A stretch of 27,577 bases of DNA, from the NCBI RefSeq assembly GCF_903181435.1, contig NZ_CAEUHO010000008.1, positions 1 through 27,577 of the forward strand, in the 5' to 3' direction. Position numbers and translations under genes: made by a program. The notes beneath the pieces were generated by a model. That model did not search any database and was not told the origin of the DNA. It worked only from the letters and a program-made list of their open reading frames with translations. Position 1 is the first letter of the stretch, and each line of letters opens with the position of its first letter. The stretch comes from Bacteroides acidifaciens (GTDB lineage Bacteria > Bacteroidota > Bacteroidia > Bacteroidales > Bacteroidaceae). This document shows, piece after piece, positions 1-6,963 of this stretch.

Positions 1-10
1 GAGATTTAAC

Positions 11-86
11 TGTAACAAGTAGGAGACTTGACTGCAACAAGTACTACACTCAATGAAATGATATAGGAGACTTGAGCAAATCAAGT
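11..86. repeat. Short interleaved direct and inverted repeats (CAAGT/ACTTG)
   Basis: TAGGAGACTTGA occurs at 20-31 and again at 64-75. TGTAACAAGTA at 11-21 recurs as TGCAACAAGTA at 33-43. CAAGT and ACTTG alternate (16-20, 26-30, 38-42, 70-74, 82-86), so two or three small hairpins can form; the best is ACTTGA, five-base loop, TCAAGT at 70-86. No gene is visible here. The role is unknown; it could be the 3' end of an upstream transcript or a protein-binding region. Confidence 0.5.
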
Positions 87-233
87 ACATGGTTCGGCTT
101 ACTTCAGTACTGCTTTGATTTATCCCCGCACCGGAATGAATCTTTTTTTAAGGATGTGATTGTCCTGAATCAAATCCCCCAAATTTTCAGACTGAGTCAA
201 ATAAACTACTGTCAATTTGTTAGAGTGAGGAAA

Positions 234-271
234 TAGTCTTTCATGTATAAAAAGTAGTCATTTATGTATAA
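234..271 (+). promoter_or_regulatory. Tandem direct repeat with AraC-type operator geometry
   Basis: Two 17-base half-sites, TAGTCTTTCATGTATAA (234-250) and TAGTCATTTATGTATAA (255-271), match at 15 of 17 positions. They lie in the same orientation, separated by 4 bases, which gives a 21-base repeat period. That is the spacing known for AraC-family half-sites such as araI1-araI2. The site lies upstream of an AraC-family gene, so autoregulation is the simplest inference. Binding has not been shown. Confidence 0.6.
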
Positions 272-296
272 TCGAGAAAAAATGAATTAGTTTTTC

Positions 297-325
297 TTTG
301 TAGAATATTGTGTAAGAGTAATTTG
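297..325 (+). promoter_or_regulatory. Candidate Bacteroides-type promoter for the AraC regulator
   Basis: TTTG at 297-300, an 18-base spacer and TAATTTG at 319-325 approximate the Bacteroides -33/-7 consensus (TTTG, about 19-21 bases, TAnnTTTG). The -7 match is one base short. The position, about 25 bases downstream of the tandem repeat at 234-271, suits activation. It predicts a leader of about 200 bases. The rest of 1-535 shows no gene. Confidence 0.4.
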
Positions 326-535
326 ATTATGGAAGCTTTTGTGTCCTTATGCTCAATTCGAATATTTGCGATGCTAATTGGTTGGGAAAAGTAAAAGGAA
401 TGCGGAACATTAATTGTTCCATAATAATATTATGTGTTGAGTATATTTATCATTAAATGAGCTTCTTGTATAATCATTGTTTTTTGTCTGTAATTTAAAA
501 CTAGATGTCTTTTTTGTGAAAAACAAATATGTAAA

Positions 536-1435
536 ATGGATTGTTTTTTTTTAAACTACTTGTATTATAACATGAAATTACTTTATTTATCAGAACATCA
601 TTCCTGTTTTAATTATCAGCTAAAATTTGACAGTGGGTTTGCTCGATACAAATTGGCGTCACAAGAATCCGGCCAAATTGATAATAGCAGTTGTTTTTGT
701 ATTTTGTTTCTTTTGGAAGGAGAGTTATCTGTTAGTGTAGGTCGAGAATGTCACATTCCCCTTCTTAAAAATAACATGCTGCTTATACCGCAGAATGAAA
801 GAAACCGGATTGATAGTATTGTATCGGCAGAAGGCCTTTTATTGTTTTGGGATAAACAAATAACAGCTTGTGACAAAATGTTTCTTGAATCTATTTCGCA
901 TGACAGAATAGAAAATGAGAATTGTTGTGTTTTGCCAATCAGAAAACCGCTATTGTATGTTTTGAGGCAGTTGCTTTTTTATTTGGGAGAGGGAATGTTG
1001 TGCAGGCATATGCACATTCTTAAACAGCAAGAAATAAACCTTATATTAAGAGGCTTTTATACAAAGTCTGAGCTTGCTACTTTTTTTTCTGGAACAACCG
1101 AAATAGGACGGAAGTTTGAAAATTTTGTATTGGATAATTATCAGAAAGTGAGAACAGTGAAGGAGTTCGCGAGTTTATGTTGTGTCTCGGAACGTTCTTT
1201 TAACCGTAAGTTTCAAGAGTATTTTAACCAAAGCCCTTATCAATGGATGCAGGAGAAAAAGGCCGAACTGATCCGTGAGAAAATTAGCGAACCGGATATT
1301 GCTTTTCGGGAAATAGCTATGGATTTCGGGTTCAGTTCTCCTGCTCATCTGACTTGCTATTGCAAAAAGTTGTTTGGTGCAACGCCAACTGAGCTACGAA
1401 GCAGCTGTGAAAAAGAAAATAAAACTAAACTATAA
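536..1435 (+). CDS. AraC-family transcriptional regulator of the fimbrial locus
   Basis: This is a predicted cytoplasmic DNA-binding regulator of 299 residues. The C-terminal 100 or so residues form an AraC/XylS double helix-turn-helix: a first helix-turn-helix around VKEFASLCCVSERSFNRKFQ and a second around FREIAMDFGFSSPAHLTCYC, followed by the family's usual KKLFGATPTELR ending. The N-terminal 170 residues look like a cupin-type effector or dimerisation domain (for example LLEGELSVSVG). The start is uncertain: ATG at 536 and ATG at 572 are both in frame, and a T9 run at 544-552 lies between them. The gene is 15 bases from the next regulator, so the two are probably co-transcribed. Tandem AraC-type half-sites lie upstream, and a weaker pair precedes the fimbrial structural genes. 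Inference: activator of the fimbrial operon and of itself. The family assignment is firm; the effector is unknown. Confidence 0.88.
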   Translation: MDCFFLNYLYYNMKLLYLSEHHSCFNYQLKFDSGFARYKLASQESGQIDNSSCFCILFLLEGELSVSVGRECHIPLLKNNMLLIPQNERNRIDSIVSAEGLLLFWDKQITACDKMFLESISHDRIENENCCVLPIRKPLLYVLRQLLFYLGEGMLCRHMHILKQQEINLILRGFYTKSELATFFSGTTEIGRKFENFVLDNYQKVRTVKEFASLCCVSERSFNRKFQEYFNQSPYQWMQEKKAELIREKISEPDIAFREIAMDFGFSSPAHLTCYCKKLFGATPTELRSSCEKENKTKL

Positions 1436-1450
1436 TACGTTTTTTCTGAT

Positions 1451-2122
1451 ATGGTGAGTGGTGAATTGAATAATATGGAATTTGGAGACGGTAATAAGGG
1501 AGAGAACAAATACCTTTTATGTAGTTCAAGTGAGCATTGCTCCGACCTTTTTAAAGAGCTTGTCGGGAAGATGTCCATGTGTTTGAAAGACAAAATAATG
1601 CAGGATATCTTTTACTCCATGTTGGCAGGGGGGGGGATGGCTGAGTTGTCTGGTAAGTATAACCTTTCCCGGAAAGCGTTGATTTTTATATATGAAAAAG
1701 CGATGAGGGAAGTGAGTGATAGTTGGGAGGATATAATTCAAGGAAAACAAAAACTTCAATTAGCTGATCTCCGGTATAGAAATTGTAAAACAGTCTTGTC
1801 TCGGAACAATTTTATTTGTGAAGAAACCAAGGTTGCTGTTCCTGTTAAGGAGTGTGATATACCGGTTGAGTATTTGGAAAAACTGTCTACTCCTTTGTCT
1901 AATTTTGAAATATCTCCGAGGATATTACGAAACCTTAGAAAATATAATATCTATTTATTGGAAGACCTGTTGCGGTTCATTAAAAGGAATGGTTTTGACG
2001 GAATTGGCAGATTACATGGTGTGGGGGCTAGATCTTGTGAGCAGTTGTTTGTAATACTGAAAGATAAGAGTGTTTTGGAGGATAAAGATACCTGTTATTT
2101 GTTCCGTTATATTTTTGTATAG
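1451..2122 (+). CDS. Regulator joining a sigma4-like HTH to an RNAP alpha C-terminal-like domain
   Basis: This is a small cytoplasmic protein of 223 residues with no membrane segment. Residues about 50-88 (LAGGGMAELSGKYNLSRKAL and on to EKAMREV) resemble the region 4 helix-turn-helix of sigma factors. Residues about 147-205 (PLSNFEISPRILRNLRKYNI, then a helix-hairpin-helix around GIGRLHGVGARSCEQL) resemble the RNA polymerase alpha C-terminal domain, which contacts DNA and activators. The rest of alpha is absent, so it is not a core subunit. It follows the AraC gene by 15 bases and precedes the fimbrial structural genes, so a role in their transcription is likely but inferred. Codons 60-62 are a run of nine G (1628-1636); gain or loss of one G would stop translation within a few codons. 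ATG at 1475 is an alternative start. Confidence 0.72.
   Translation: MVSGELNNMEFGDGNKGENKYLLCSSSEHCSDLFKELVGKMSMCLKDKIMQDIFYSMLAGGGMAELSGKYNLSRKALIFIYEKAMREVSDSWEDIIQGKQKLQLADLRYRNCKTVLSRNNFICEETKVAVPVKECDIPVEYLEKLSTPLSNFEISPRILRNLRKYNIYLLEDLLRFIKRNGFDGIGRLHGVGARSCEQLFVILKDKSVLEDKDTCYLFRYIFV
1628..1636 (+). repeat. G9 homopolymer inside the reading frame
   Basis: Nine consecutive G encode Gly60-Gly62 of the sigma4/alpha-CTD-like protein. Translating by hand, one G fewer gives a stop after residue 76, and one G more gives a stop after residue 64. The tract is in frame as given. Such tracts are known sites of slipped-strand mispairing in other bacteria; variation here is an inference. Confidence 0.9.
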
Positions 2123-2148
2123 ATAAGGACGTGTGTATTATTGATAAA

Positions 2149-2186
2149 TAGGCGTATATTTATTAATTTATGTCTTTTTTGTATAA
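2149..2186 (+). promoter_or_regulatory. Second, weaker tandem AraC-type site before the fimbrial genes
   Basis: The 17-mers at 2149-2165 (TAGGCGTATATTTATTA) and 2170-2186 (ATGTCTTTTTTGTATAA) match the upstream half-site TAGTCTTTCATGTATAA at 11 and 13 of 17 positions. They have the same orientation and the same 21-base period. The downstream half-site ends where a -33 element would be expected relative to TAACTTTG at 2209-2216, which suits an activator that replaces a poor -33. The region is AT-rich, so chance similarity is possible. Confidence 0.42.
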
Positions 2187-2208
2187 CATCATTCCCCTGC
2201 TTCTGCAC

Positions 2209-2216
2209 TAACTTTG
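2209..2216 (+). promoter_or_regulatory. -7 promoter element of the fimbrial structural genes
   Basis: TAACTTTG fits the Bacteroides -7 consensus TAnnTTTG exactly. It lies 36 bases before the DUF3575 gene, and there is no clear TTTG 19-21 bases upstream. The missing -33 and the adjacent half-sites suggest activator dependence. Confidence 0.55.
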
Positions 2217-2252
2217 CATTAATAAAAATTGATGTGAAAAGTTTTAATAAAA

Positions 2253-2867
2253 ATGACAAAAATCTTTAGTGTAAAGAGATCGGTTTTTCTCTTATTTTTA
2301 ATTGTTTGTACCCATTCTTTTGCTCAAAAGGTGGCACTAAAAAACAATTTGGCATATGATGCCTTGAAGACTCCTAATCTTTCTGTTGAATTGTCAATGG
2401 GTAGAAAATGGACTCTGGACACGCAGGTGGGGATGAATTTCTTTTTATTCACGAAAAATGCCACCTCTCCCCGATACAAAAATAAGAAGTTTAGCCATTG
2501 GCTGGTACAGCCAGAACTTCGTTATTGGACTTGTGATGTGTTTAATGGTTGGTTTTTCGGGCTGCATGCCCATGGAGGACAGATGAATATCGGCGGGGTT
2601 GATGTGCCTTTTGTTCTTCAAAGAAAGGATGACAGCATGAAAGATCACCGCTACGAGGGCTACTTTTGGGGAGGCGGTTTGAGCGCTGGGTATCAGTGGG
2701 TTGTTTCCAATCGTTTTAATGTGGAGGTTTCTTTGGGAGTTGGTTATGTACATGCTGAGTATGATAAGTATAATTGTACTACATGTGGTAAAAAAATGGG
2801 TAAAGGAAATGCTGATTACATCGGCCCCACTAAAGCGGCAATTTCCATTATCTATATGTTAAAGTAG
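2253..2867 (+). CDS. DUF3575 outer-membrane protein of the fimbrial locus
   Basis: The protein has 204 residues with a signal peptide (hydrophobic segment about 9-22, cleavage expected near HSFAQ). The mature part begins VALKNNLAYDALKTPNLSVE and ends in a family-typical segment (CGKKMGKGNADYIGPTKAAI, then SIIYML). Alternating polar and hydrophobic stretches and aromatic-rich turns suggest a small beta-barrel in the outer membrane. Genes of this family are commonly found beside FimA/Mfa-type pilin genes in Bacteroidales. Here it is the first structural gene after the regulators, with a good -7 element upstream. Its exact function is not known; an assembly or anchoring role is inferred from position. 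Two cysteines in a CTTC arrangement near residue 172 could form a disulfide. Confidence 0.8.
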   Translation: MTKIFSVKRSVFLLFLIVCTHSFAQKVALKNNLAYDALKTPNLSVELSMGRKWTLDTQVGMNFFLFTKNATSPRYKNKKFSHWLVQPELRYWTCDVFNGWFFGLHAHGGQMNIGGVDVPFVLQRKDDSMKDHRYEGYFWGGGLSAGYQWVVSNRFNVEVSLGVGYVHAEYDKYNCTTCGKKMGKGNADYIGPTKAAISIIYMLK

Positions 2868-2879
2868 ACTTTTAATAAG

Positions 2880-2910
2880 TTGGGGTTCGTTTTATTGTTT
2901 TTCTATTTTG
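2880..2910 (+). promoter_or_regulatory. Candidate internal promoter before the DUF3868 gene
   Basis: TTG at 2880-2882, a 21-base spacer and TATTTTG at 2904-2910 resemble a Bacteroides promoter. The same arrangement (TTG, 21 bases, TATTTTG) occurs at 12669-12699 before the SusCD operon. The predicted start of transcription is roughly 10 bases before the ATG at 2927. Confidence 0.38.
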
Positions 2911-2926
2911 CTAAAAAAGTATATTA

Positions 2927-4405
2927 ATGAAACTGTTACAATATTATAAGCAACTGTCTTTTATGGTGGGCTGGTGCGGATTACTACCGTTGTGCACTTA
3001 TGCTCAAGATGCTGTATTGCCTGCTGGCAACTTACGTTGGGATTATTCAGATAGCCGTGTGGCGAGGAGTGTGGATGGACGTGATTTGAATATCGAGTTT
3101 GCGATAAAACCTGTCGTAAAACTGAAAACTCAAGAAGTTGTGTGCATTTCTCCCCGTTACATTTCGGCAGACGGGAAGGAAAGCATAGAGTTGGAACAGG
3201 TGTGCATATCCGGAAAAAGAAGATATAAGGTGATTAAGCGTCGTAAGGCTTTACGTAATCAAAAGCCCGGACAAGCTGGTTTTGGTAAAGTGCATTCTGT
3301 TAAGGAGTTGAAAGATACTCCTATAGTATTTAAGAGTACTTTTCCTTTTGAAAGTTGGATGGCAGATGGGCATATTATAGTGGAGGAGGCATCGTATGGC
3401 TGTGCCGAGTGTGGAGTAAGTTTGAATGAGGGTATGGCACTGGAAGCTGGTATTCCATTTTTTGGAGCAAAAGATTATGTCTATGATTTTATCGAACCGG
3501 AAAAGGTTTTGGTTAAGTGTTACAGGGATTCTTTTGATTGTAAAGTGACTTTTCCTGTGGCACAGTATGGGCTTCGTGAGACCTTTGCCGATAATAGTCA
3601 GGAACTTGCCAAGCTTGGACAATTTGTGTCTGAAAGTTTGAAAATCGAAGGAGCGGAACTCAAGAGTGTATATATAAAAGGCTATGCTTCGCCCGAAGGA
3701 GGTTTTGATTATAATAGGTCTCTTGCGCAAAGACGTACTAAAACCCTTTCGGACTATATCGCCAACCGATATCCTGCCTTGAAGAAAGCAGTGGTCTATA
3801 GTACTGAAGGTGTCGGGGAGGACTGGGAAGGCCTTAAGGCGGCAGTCAGTGGCTCCAATCTTGCCAATAAGGATAAAATCCTTTTTATTATCGAACATAA
3901 CCAAAATGATATGGAACGCGAGTCTGCTATCCGTGAGTTGGATAATGGCAAAACCTATCAGATTCTCCTGAAGGAGTTCTATCCAAAGCTACGGCGTACG
4001 ACATTCAGTCTCAGTTTTGATGTAAGGCCTTATGAACTAGAGGAACTTTCTGGAGTTTTTGAGACGACCCCGGAATGTCTTAGCCAGTATGAAATGTACT
4101 TGTTGGCCGAATTGTATGCTTCCCGAAGTGAAAATCCTTTGCCAGTGTACAAGAGGGCATATGAGCAGTTTCCGGGAGACATTGTGGCGACTTTGAATTA
4201 TGCCAATGCCCTGCTGAAATACGGGAATGATCCGGATGGGGCTCTGCAGGTGTTGGATGCTGTAAAAGAAGATTCTCGTTCTCTTTTCCCCATGGCAATT
4301 GCCTATAGTTTGAAAGGTGAGTGGAAACGGGCTGAGAGTTTGTTGAAGGAGGCTGCTAAATATGGTAACATTAATGCTGCTGCGTTTTTCAAAAATAGAA
4401 AATAA
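2927..4405 (+). CDS. DUF3868 / OmpA-like / TPR envelope protein of the fimbrial locus
   Basis: The protein has 492 residues with a signal peptide (hydrophobic core about 11-25, cleavage expected at CTYAQ). Three parts can be seen. The N-terminal half (about 27-205) resembles the DUF3868 family. The middle (about 205-370) is OmpA-like: YIKGYASPEG around residue 252 followed by NRSLAQRRTKTLSDYI matches the peptidoglycan-binding fold. The C-terminal part (about 390-490) consists of TPR-type helices, such as LPVYKRAYEQFPGDIVATLN and GEWKRAESLLKEAAKYG. Inference: it links the outer-membrane pilus machinery to peptidoglycan and may dock subunits. It sits between the DUF3575 gene and the major pilin, 50 bases before the latter, consistent with one operon. 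Confidence 0.8.
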   Translation: MKLLQYYKQLSFMVGWCGLLPLCTYAQDAVLPAGNLRWDYSDSRVARSVDGRDLNIEFAIKPVVKLKTQEVVCISPRYISADGKESIELEQVCISGKRRYKVIKRRKALRNQKPGQAGFGKVHSVKELKDTPIVFKSTFPFESWMADGHIIVEEASYGCAECGVSLNEGMALEAGIPFFGAKDYVYDFIEPEKVLVKCYRDSFDCKVTFPVAQYGLRETFADNSQELAKLGQFVSESLKIEGAELKSVYIKGYASPEGGFDYNRSLAQRRTKTLSDYIANRYPALKKAVVYSTEGVGEDWEGLKAAVSGSNLANKDKILFIIEHNQNDMERESAIRELDNGKTYQILLKEFYPKLRRTTFSLSFDVRPYELEELSGVFETTPECLSQYEMYLLAELYASRSENPLPVYKRAYEQFPGDIVATLNYANALLKYGNDPDGALQVLDAVKEDSRSLFPMAIAYSLKGEWKRAESLLKEAAKYGNINAAAFFKNRK

Positions 4406-4455
4406 TCAATATATAACTTAGATTTAATTTTAATATTTATTTAAACAATTAACTT

Positions 4456-5850
4456 ATGAAAGTAGTAAAAAGTTTTACTGTTGCGGCTTTGGCATTGCTT
4501 GCGGCATGTAGTAATGAAGAAAATCAAGTTACATTAGACAATACAAGTTATCCGATGGACGTTAGAGTGTCATTGAACACTAACAAGGTGGGGACACGTG
4601 CCGCTATGGGAGACTTACAGGAAACAGTAGCTGACCAGGCGGCAGCCGCACTGTCTAAAGTACATGTGTATCTGGTAGATGGCAGTGGTAATATCACGGT
4701 TGCAGAAGAGTTTATAAAGGACGACGCGAAATGGGGGCAACTGGTGAATGCCGTTCCCGTCTCTGCCGATAAAACCCCGGGAGGATATAAATTCCTCGAT
4801 GTGACGGCTGCAACCAAAGAGGCAGTTGTAATCTGTAATCCTCAGGGAGCTATCGTTCAGAAAGGTGGTAAAATGGCCGATGTTGTAGATTATGTGCTTA
4901 AATCAAAAATTGGAGAGGTTATTTACGCAGATGCCAAAGACCTGACAGTAATCGGTCAAGAATCTTATGGTGTTAATCCACAGGATGATAAGAGAGTGGT
5001 TAAAGCCGCTGAATTCACTCTTGCTGGTAATATGAACCGTTTCCAGGTATTGGGAACCAAATTTGCGAAGATAGAATGGACTCAGTCAGGAGAGGCGGAT
5101 GCTAAAAAATGGCAGGAAGACTGGATAAAAGCTAATGCCGGTAAAACAGCTGAAGAGGCTCTGGCAGCTTTTGTCGCTCATGTCGGTAAGTATGACGTGA
5201 AGACAGGAGCGTCTCCAAATGATGCAGAATGGAAGAAATATTTCCAAGTTGTTGATGTAACAGCAGAGAATACAGGCATCGTGATGAATCGCTTCTATAA
5301 CAAGTTCCATGTTGCAAACCATAGTTCCAATGAGTTGCTGGAAGCAAAAACTTATCAGGGTGATAGATATGACTTTGCTACAGGTACGTTTAAACCGGAT
5401 GGAAAGAATGATTTGTCTGAAGCTGCTTCTTATTATAGTGCTGTTGGTTTTGATTTTGAGACAGCTAAAAAAGCTGCTGCTTTCAACTTCTTCAGTGATA
5501 AAGTGACTAACTATGGTAAAGGTGGTGATGCTCCTACTCTGCATTTTATTTTTAAGACAGGAAAGGTTAGTGAAAACCGTCGTTTCCTGAATGTTACTGG
5601 ATATACCGAAACTGAAGGACAGGATACAGGCTTGGATGCTGCTGCAAACAAGGTTGGAAAACTGTTGAACATTGATTTGTCGAAAGTGAACGGCGGTCAT
5701 GGTATTCTAGTAGATGCTGACCCGACTATTCCTGAAGGAGTAATACCTGAACCGGGTGGTAAGGAAGATTTCAATAACGAGAGTGCAAACGTGATTGTCA
5801 GAGTGCAGGTACAACCTTGGGTGGCAGTAAATGTATTTCCTATTCTTTAA
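4456..5850 (+). CDS. Major fimbrial subunit, FimA/Mfa1 family (type V pilin)
   Basis: The protein has 464 residues. It begins with a lipoprotein signal peptide whose lipobox gives Cys18 (LLAAC), followed by SNEEN, an acidic stretch typical of surface-exported Bacteroidales lipoproteins. VGTRAAMG places Arg48 about 30 residues after the lipidated cysteine, where type V prepilins are cut by an arginine-specific protease so that the freed groove can accept a donor strand. The body is beta-rich, and the C-terminus ends in VIVRVQVQPWVAVNVFPIL, which fits the Fimbrillin_C type terminal strand. It is the first of four subunit genes and is followed by a hairpin and terminator, consistent with expression above the minor subunits. 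The assignment as shaft pilin rests on order, length and motifs. Confidence 0.85.
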   Translation: MKVVKSFTVAALALLAACSNEENQVTLDNTSYPMDVRVSLNTNKVGTRAAMGDLQETVADQAAAALSKVHVYLVDGSGNITVAEEFIKDDAKWGQLVNAVPVSADKTPGGYKFLDVTAATKEAVVICNPQGAIVQKGGKMADVVDYVLKSKIGEVIYADAKDLTVIGQESYGVNPQDDKRVVKAAEFTLAGNMNRFQVLGTKFAKIEWTQSGEADAKKWQEDWIKANAGKTAEEALAAFVAHVGKYDVKTGASPNDAEWKKYFQVVDVTAENTGIVMNRFYNKFHVANHSSNELLEAKTYQGDRYDFATGTFKPDGKNDLSEAASYYSAVGFDFETAKKAAAFNFFSDKVTNYGKGGDAPTLHFIFKTGKVSENRRFLNVTGYTETEGQDTGLDAAANKVGKLLNIDLSKVNGGHGILVDADPTIPEGVIPEPGGKEDFNNESANVIVRVQVQPWVAVNVFPIL

Positions 5851-5885
5851 TATACAAGTAGGTATAGATTAATTGTCTGTTTGTT

Positions 5886-5923
5886 CTTTCCCGTTTTTTT
5901 CATGTTTGGAAAGAACGGGAAAG
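5886..5923 (+). promoter_or_regulatory. Perfect 10-bp hairpin after the major pilin gene
   Basis: CTTTCCCGTT (5886-5895) and AACGGGAAAG (5914-5923) pair fully around an 18-base loop. There is no T-run directly after it, so it may protect the pilin mRNA 3' end or act together with the terminator 15 bases downstream. Confidence 0.7.
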
Positions 5924-5938
5924 CCAAAAAGTTCTCGT

Positions 5939-5968
5939 AAGGAGGGTATTTCCTGCCCTTCTTTTTTT
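5939..5968 (+). terminator. Intrinsic terminator between the major pilin and the minor subunits
   Basis: AAGGAGGG (5939-5946) pairs with CCCTTCTT (5956-5963), with one G-T pair and a nine-base loop. The stem runs into a tract of seven T (5962-5968). Partial termination here would give more pilin message than anchor and tip message. No clear promoter follows before 6046, so read-through is the likely source of downstream expression. Confidence 0.7.
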
Positions 5969-6045
5969 GTAAGACAAACTGATGGAAGCATAAGACCTTT
6001 CAGGGGTTTGTGAAATAGATATTTGATTATTATTATTTTAAAAAT

Positions 6046-6960
6046 ATGAGCATTAGATACGCATTTACATGGCTGCTACTGATGGTCACAACGTTTGTCG
6101 TGACATCCTGCAACCAAGTCTATGATGACTTAGGCGCTTGTCTTGGCAATACCATTGTCTTTTCCTATCTGGCTGATGATAATAAAGAGCATCTACAAGA
6201 ATATGTAGATGATATTGATGTCTTTATTTTTGATGCTGAAGATGAAAATCTGGTAGAAAAATATCATCTCAAAGGAGAGCAGTTATCCTCTCCATTGGAA
6301 GTCAGACTTCCTGAAGGAGAGTATAGGGTGGTAGCTGTAGGTAATGCCTTGAAAGAAACTTCCATTATAAAAAACGATAGTTATAAAGAAGGACTGGTGT
6401 CCCGTCCTGAACTTACAGAAAATGATATCCCGGCAGTGGGTACGTTTAACAGGTTGTATTTAGGAGAAACTATTGTAACATCGAAGGTGCTGAATGAATC
6501 GCGTGATGTGGTACGCCTTTATTCTCAACATGTAAAAATACATGCGGAAGTGCTTCCCGATGGAGATGCGGATATACAGCCTTGGTTTGAACAGAATACT
6601 AAGAATGGATTCCGTCTACAGGTGGAATCTTTGTCAGCCCGTTTCTCTTTTACCGGTACTCGTTCCGGAATTACCTCATTTGATCTTCCATTTACAGCCG
6701 GAGAGAAAAAAGACCGTTTTGTACTTGATTTCAATACTTTGCGCTTTGAGGACGAGGATCCGATATTGATTTATCTTGTACAGAATGAGGCAGTTCTTTG
6801 TACTGTAGATGTAGCGCAATATATCGCACAGTACCACGATAAAGTTCAGATAACAGGTCGGCAGGAAGCACTGCTTCCATTATATTTCCGTCAAAATCTG
6901 TTTTCTTTGAGTGTAAGTGTAAAACCATGGGAAGCAGTGGATGTGGTTCCCATAAACTGA
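6046..6960 (+). CDS. FimB/Mfa2-family fimbrial anchor lipoprotein (DUF1812 type)
   Basis: The protein has 304 residues. A lipoprotein signal peptide gives Cys22 (VVTSC), followed by NQVYDDLGACL. The N-terminal domain has the pattern expected of FimB/Mfa2 proteins: NTIVFSYLADDN, then VDDIDVFIFDAEDENLV. It ends LSVSVKPWEAVDVVPIN, sharing the PW and V-P terminal pattern with the major pilin. Unlike the pilin and the two genes that follow, it shows no Thr-Arg pair in the 30-40 residues after the cysteine. That fits a protein that keeps its lipid and anchors the pilus in the outer membrane. Length is usual for the family. The next gene starts four bases after its stop, so the two are co-transcribed. 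Confidence 0.82.
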   Translation: MSIRYAFTWLLLMVTTFVVTSCNQVYDDLGACLGNTIVFSYLADDNKEHLQEYVDDIDVFIFDAEDENLVEKYHLKGEQLSSPLEVRLPEGEYRVVAVGNALKETSIIKNDSYKEGLVSRPELTENDIPAVGTFNRLYLGETIVTSKVLNESRDVVRLYSQHVKIHAEVLPDGDADIQPWFEQNTKNGFRLQVESLSARFSFTGTRSGITSFDLPFTAGEKKDRFVLDFNTLRFEDEDPILIYLVQNEAVLCTVDVAQYIAQYHDKVQITGRQEALLPLYFRQNLFSLSVSVKPWEAVDVVPIN

Positions 6961-6963
6961 TTG

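Noticed and set aside
11..86. Possible CRISPR or tandem array
   Set aside because: Units are too short, degenerate and interleaved, there are no regular spacers, and no cas genes lie nearby in the window.
1081..1088. T8 run in the AraC gene as a phase-variation tract
   Set aside because: T-runs of this length are common in AT-rich DNA, and this one gives no reason beyond length.
1451..2122. A true sigma factor or a truncated rpoA gene
   Set aside because: It lacks sigma region 2 and the alpha N-terminal domain; only short modules resemble either subunit.
2123..2252. Invertible promoter before the fimbrial genes, as used for Bacteroides surface structures
   Set aside because: I looked for flanking inverted repeats and saw none, and there is no invertase gene in the window.
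3251..3904. Open frame of 217 codons on the - strand
   Set aside because: It is antisense to the DUF3868/OmpA-like gene and its composition shows no protein-like features.
5086..5700. Open frame of 204 codons on the - strand
   Set aside because: It is a shadow of the major pilin gene, Ser- and Ile-rich without a domain.
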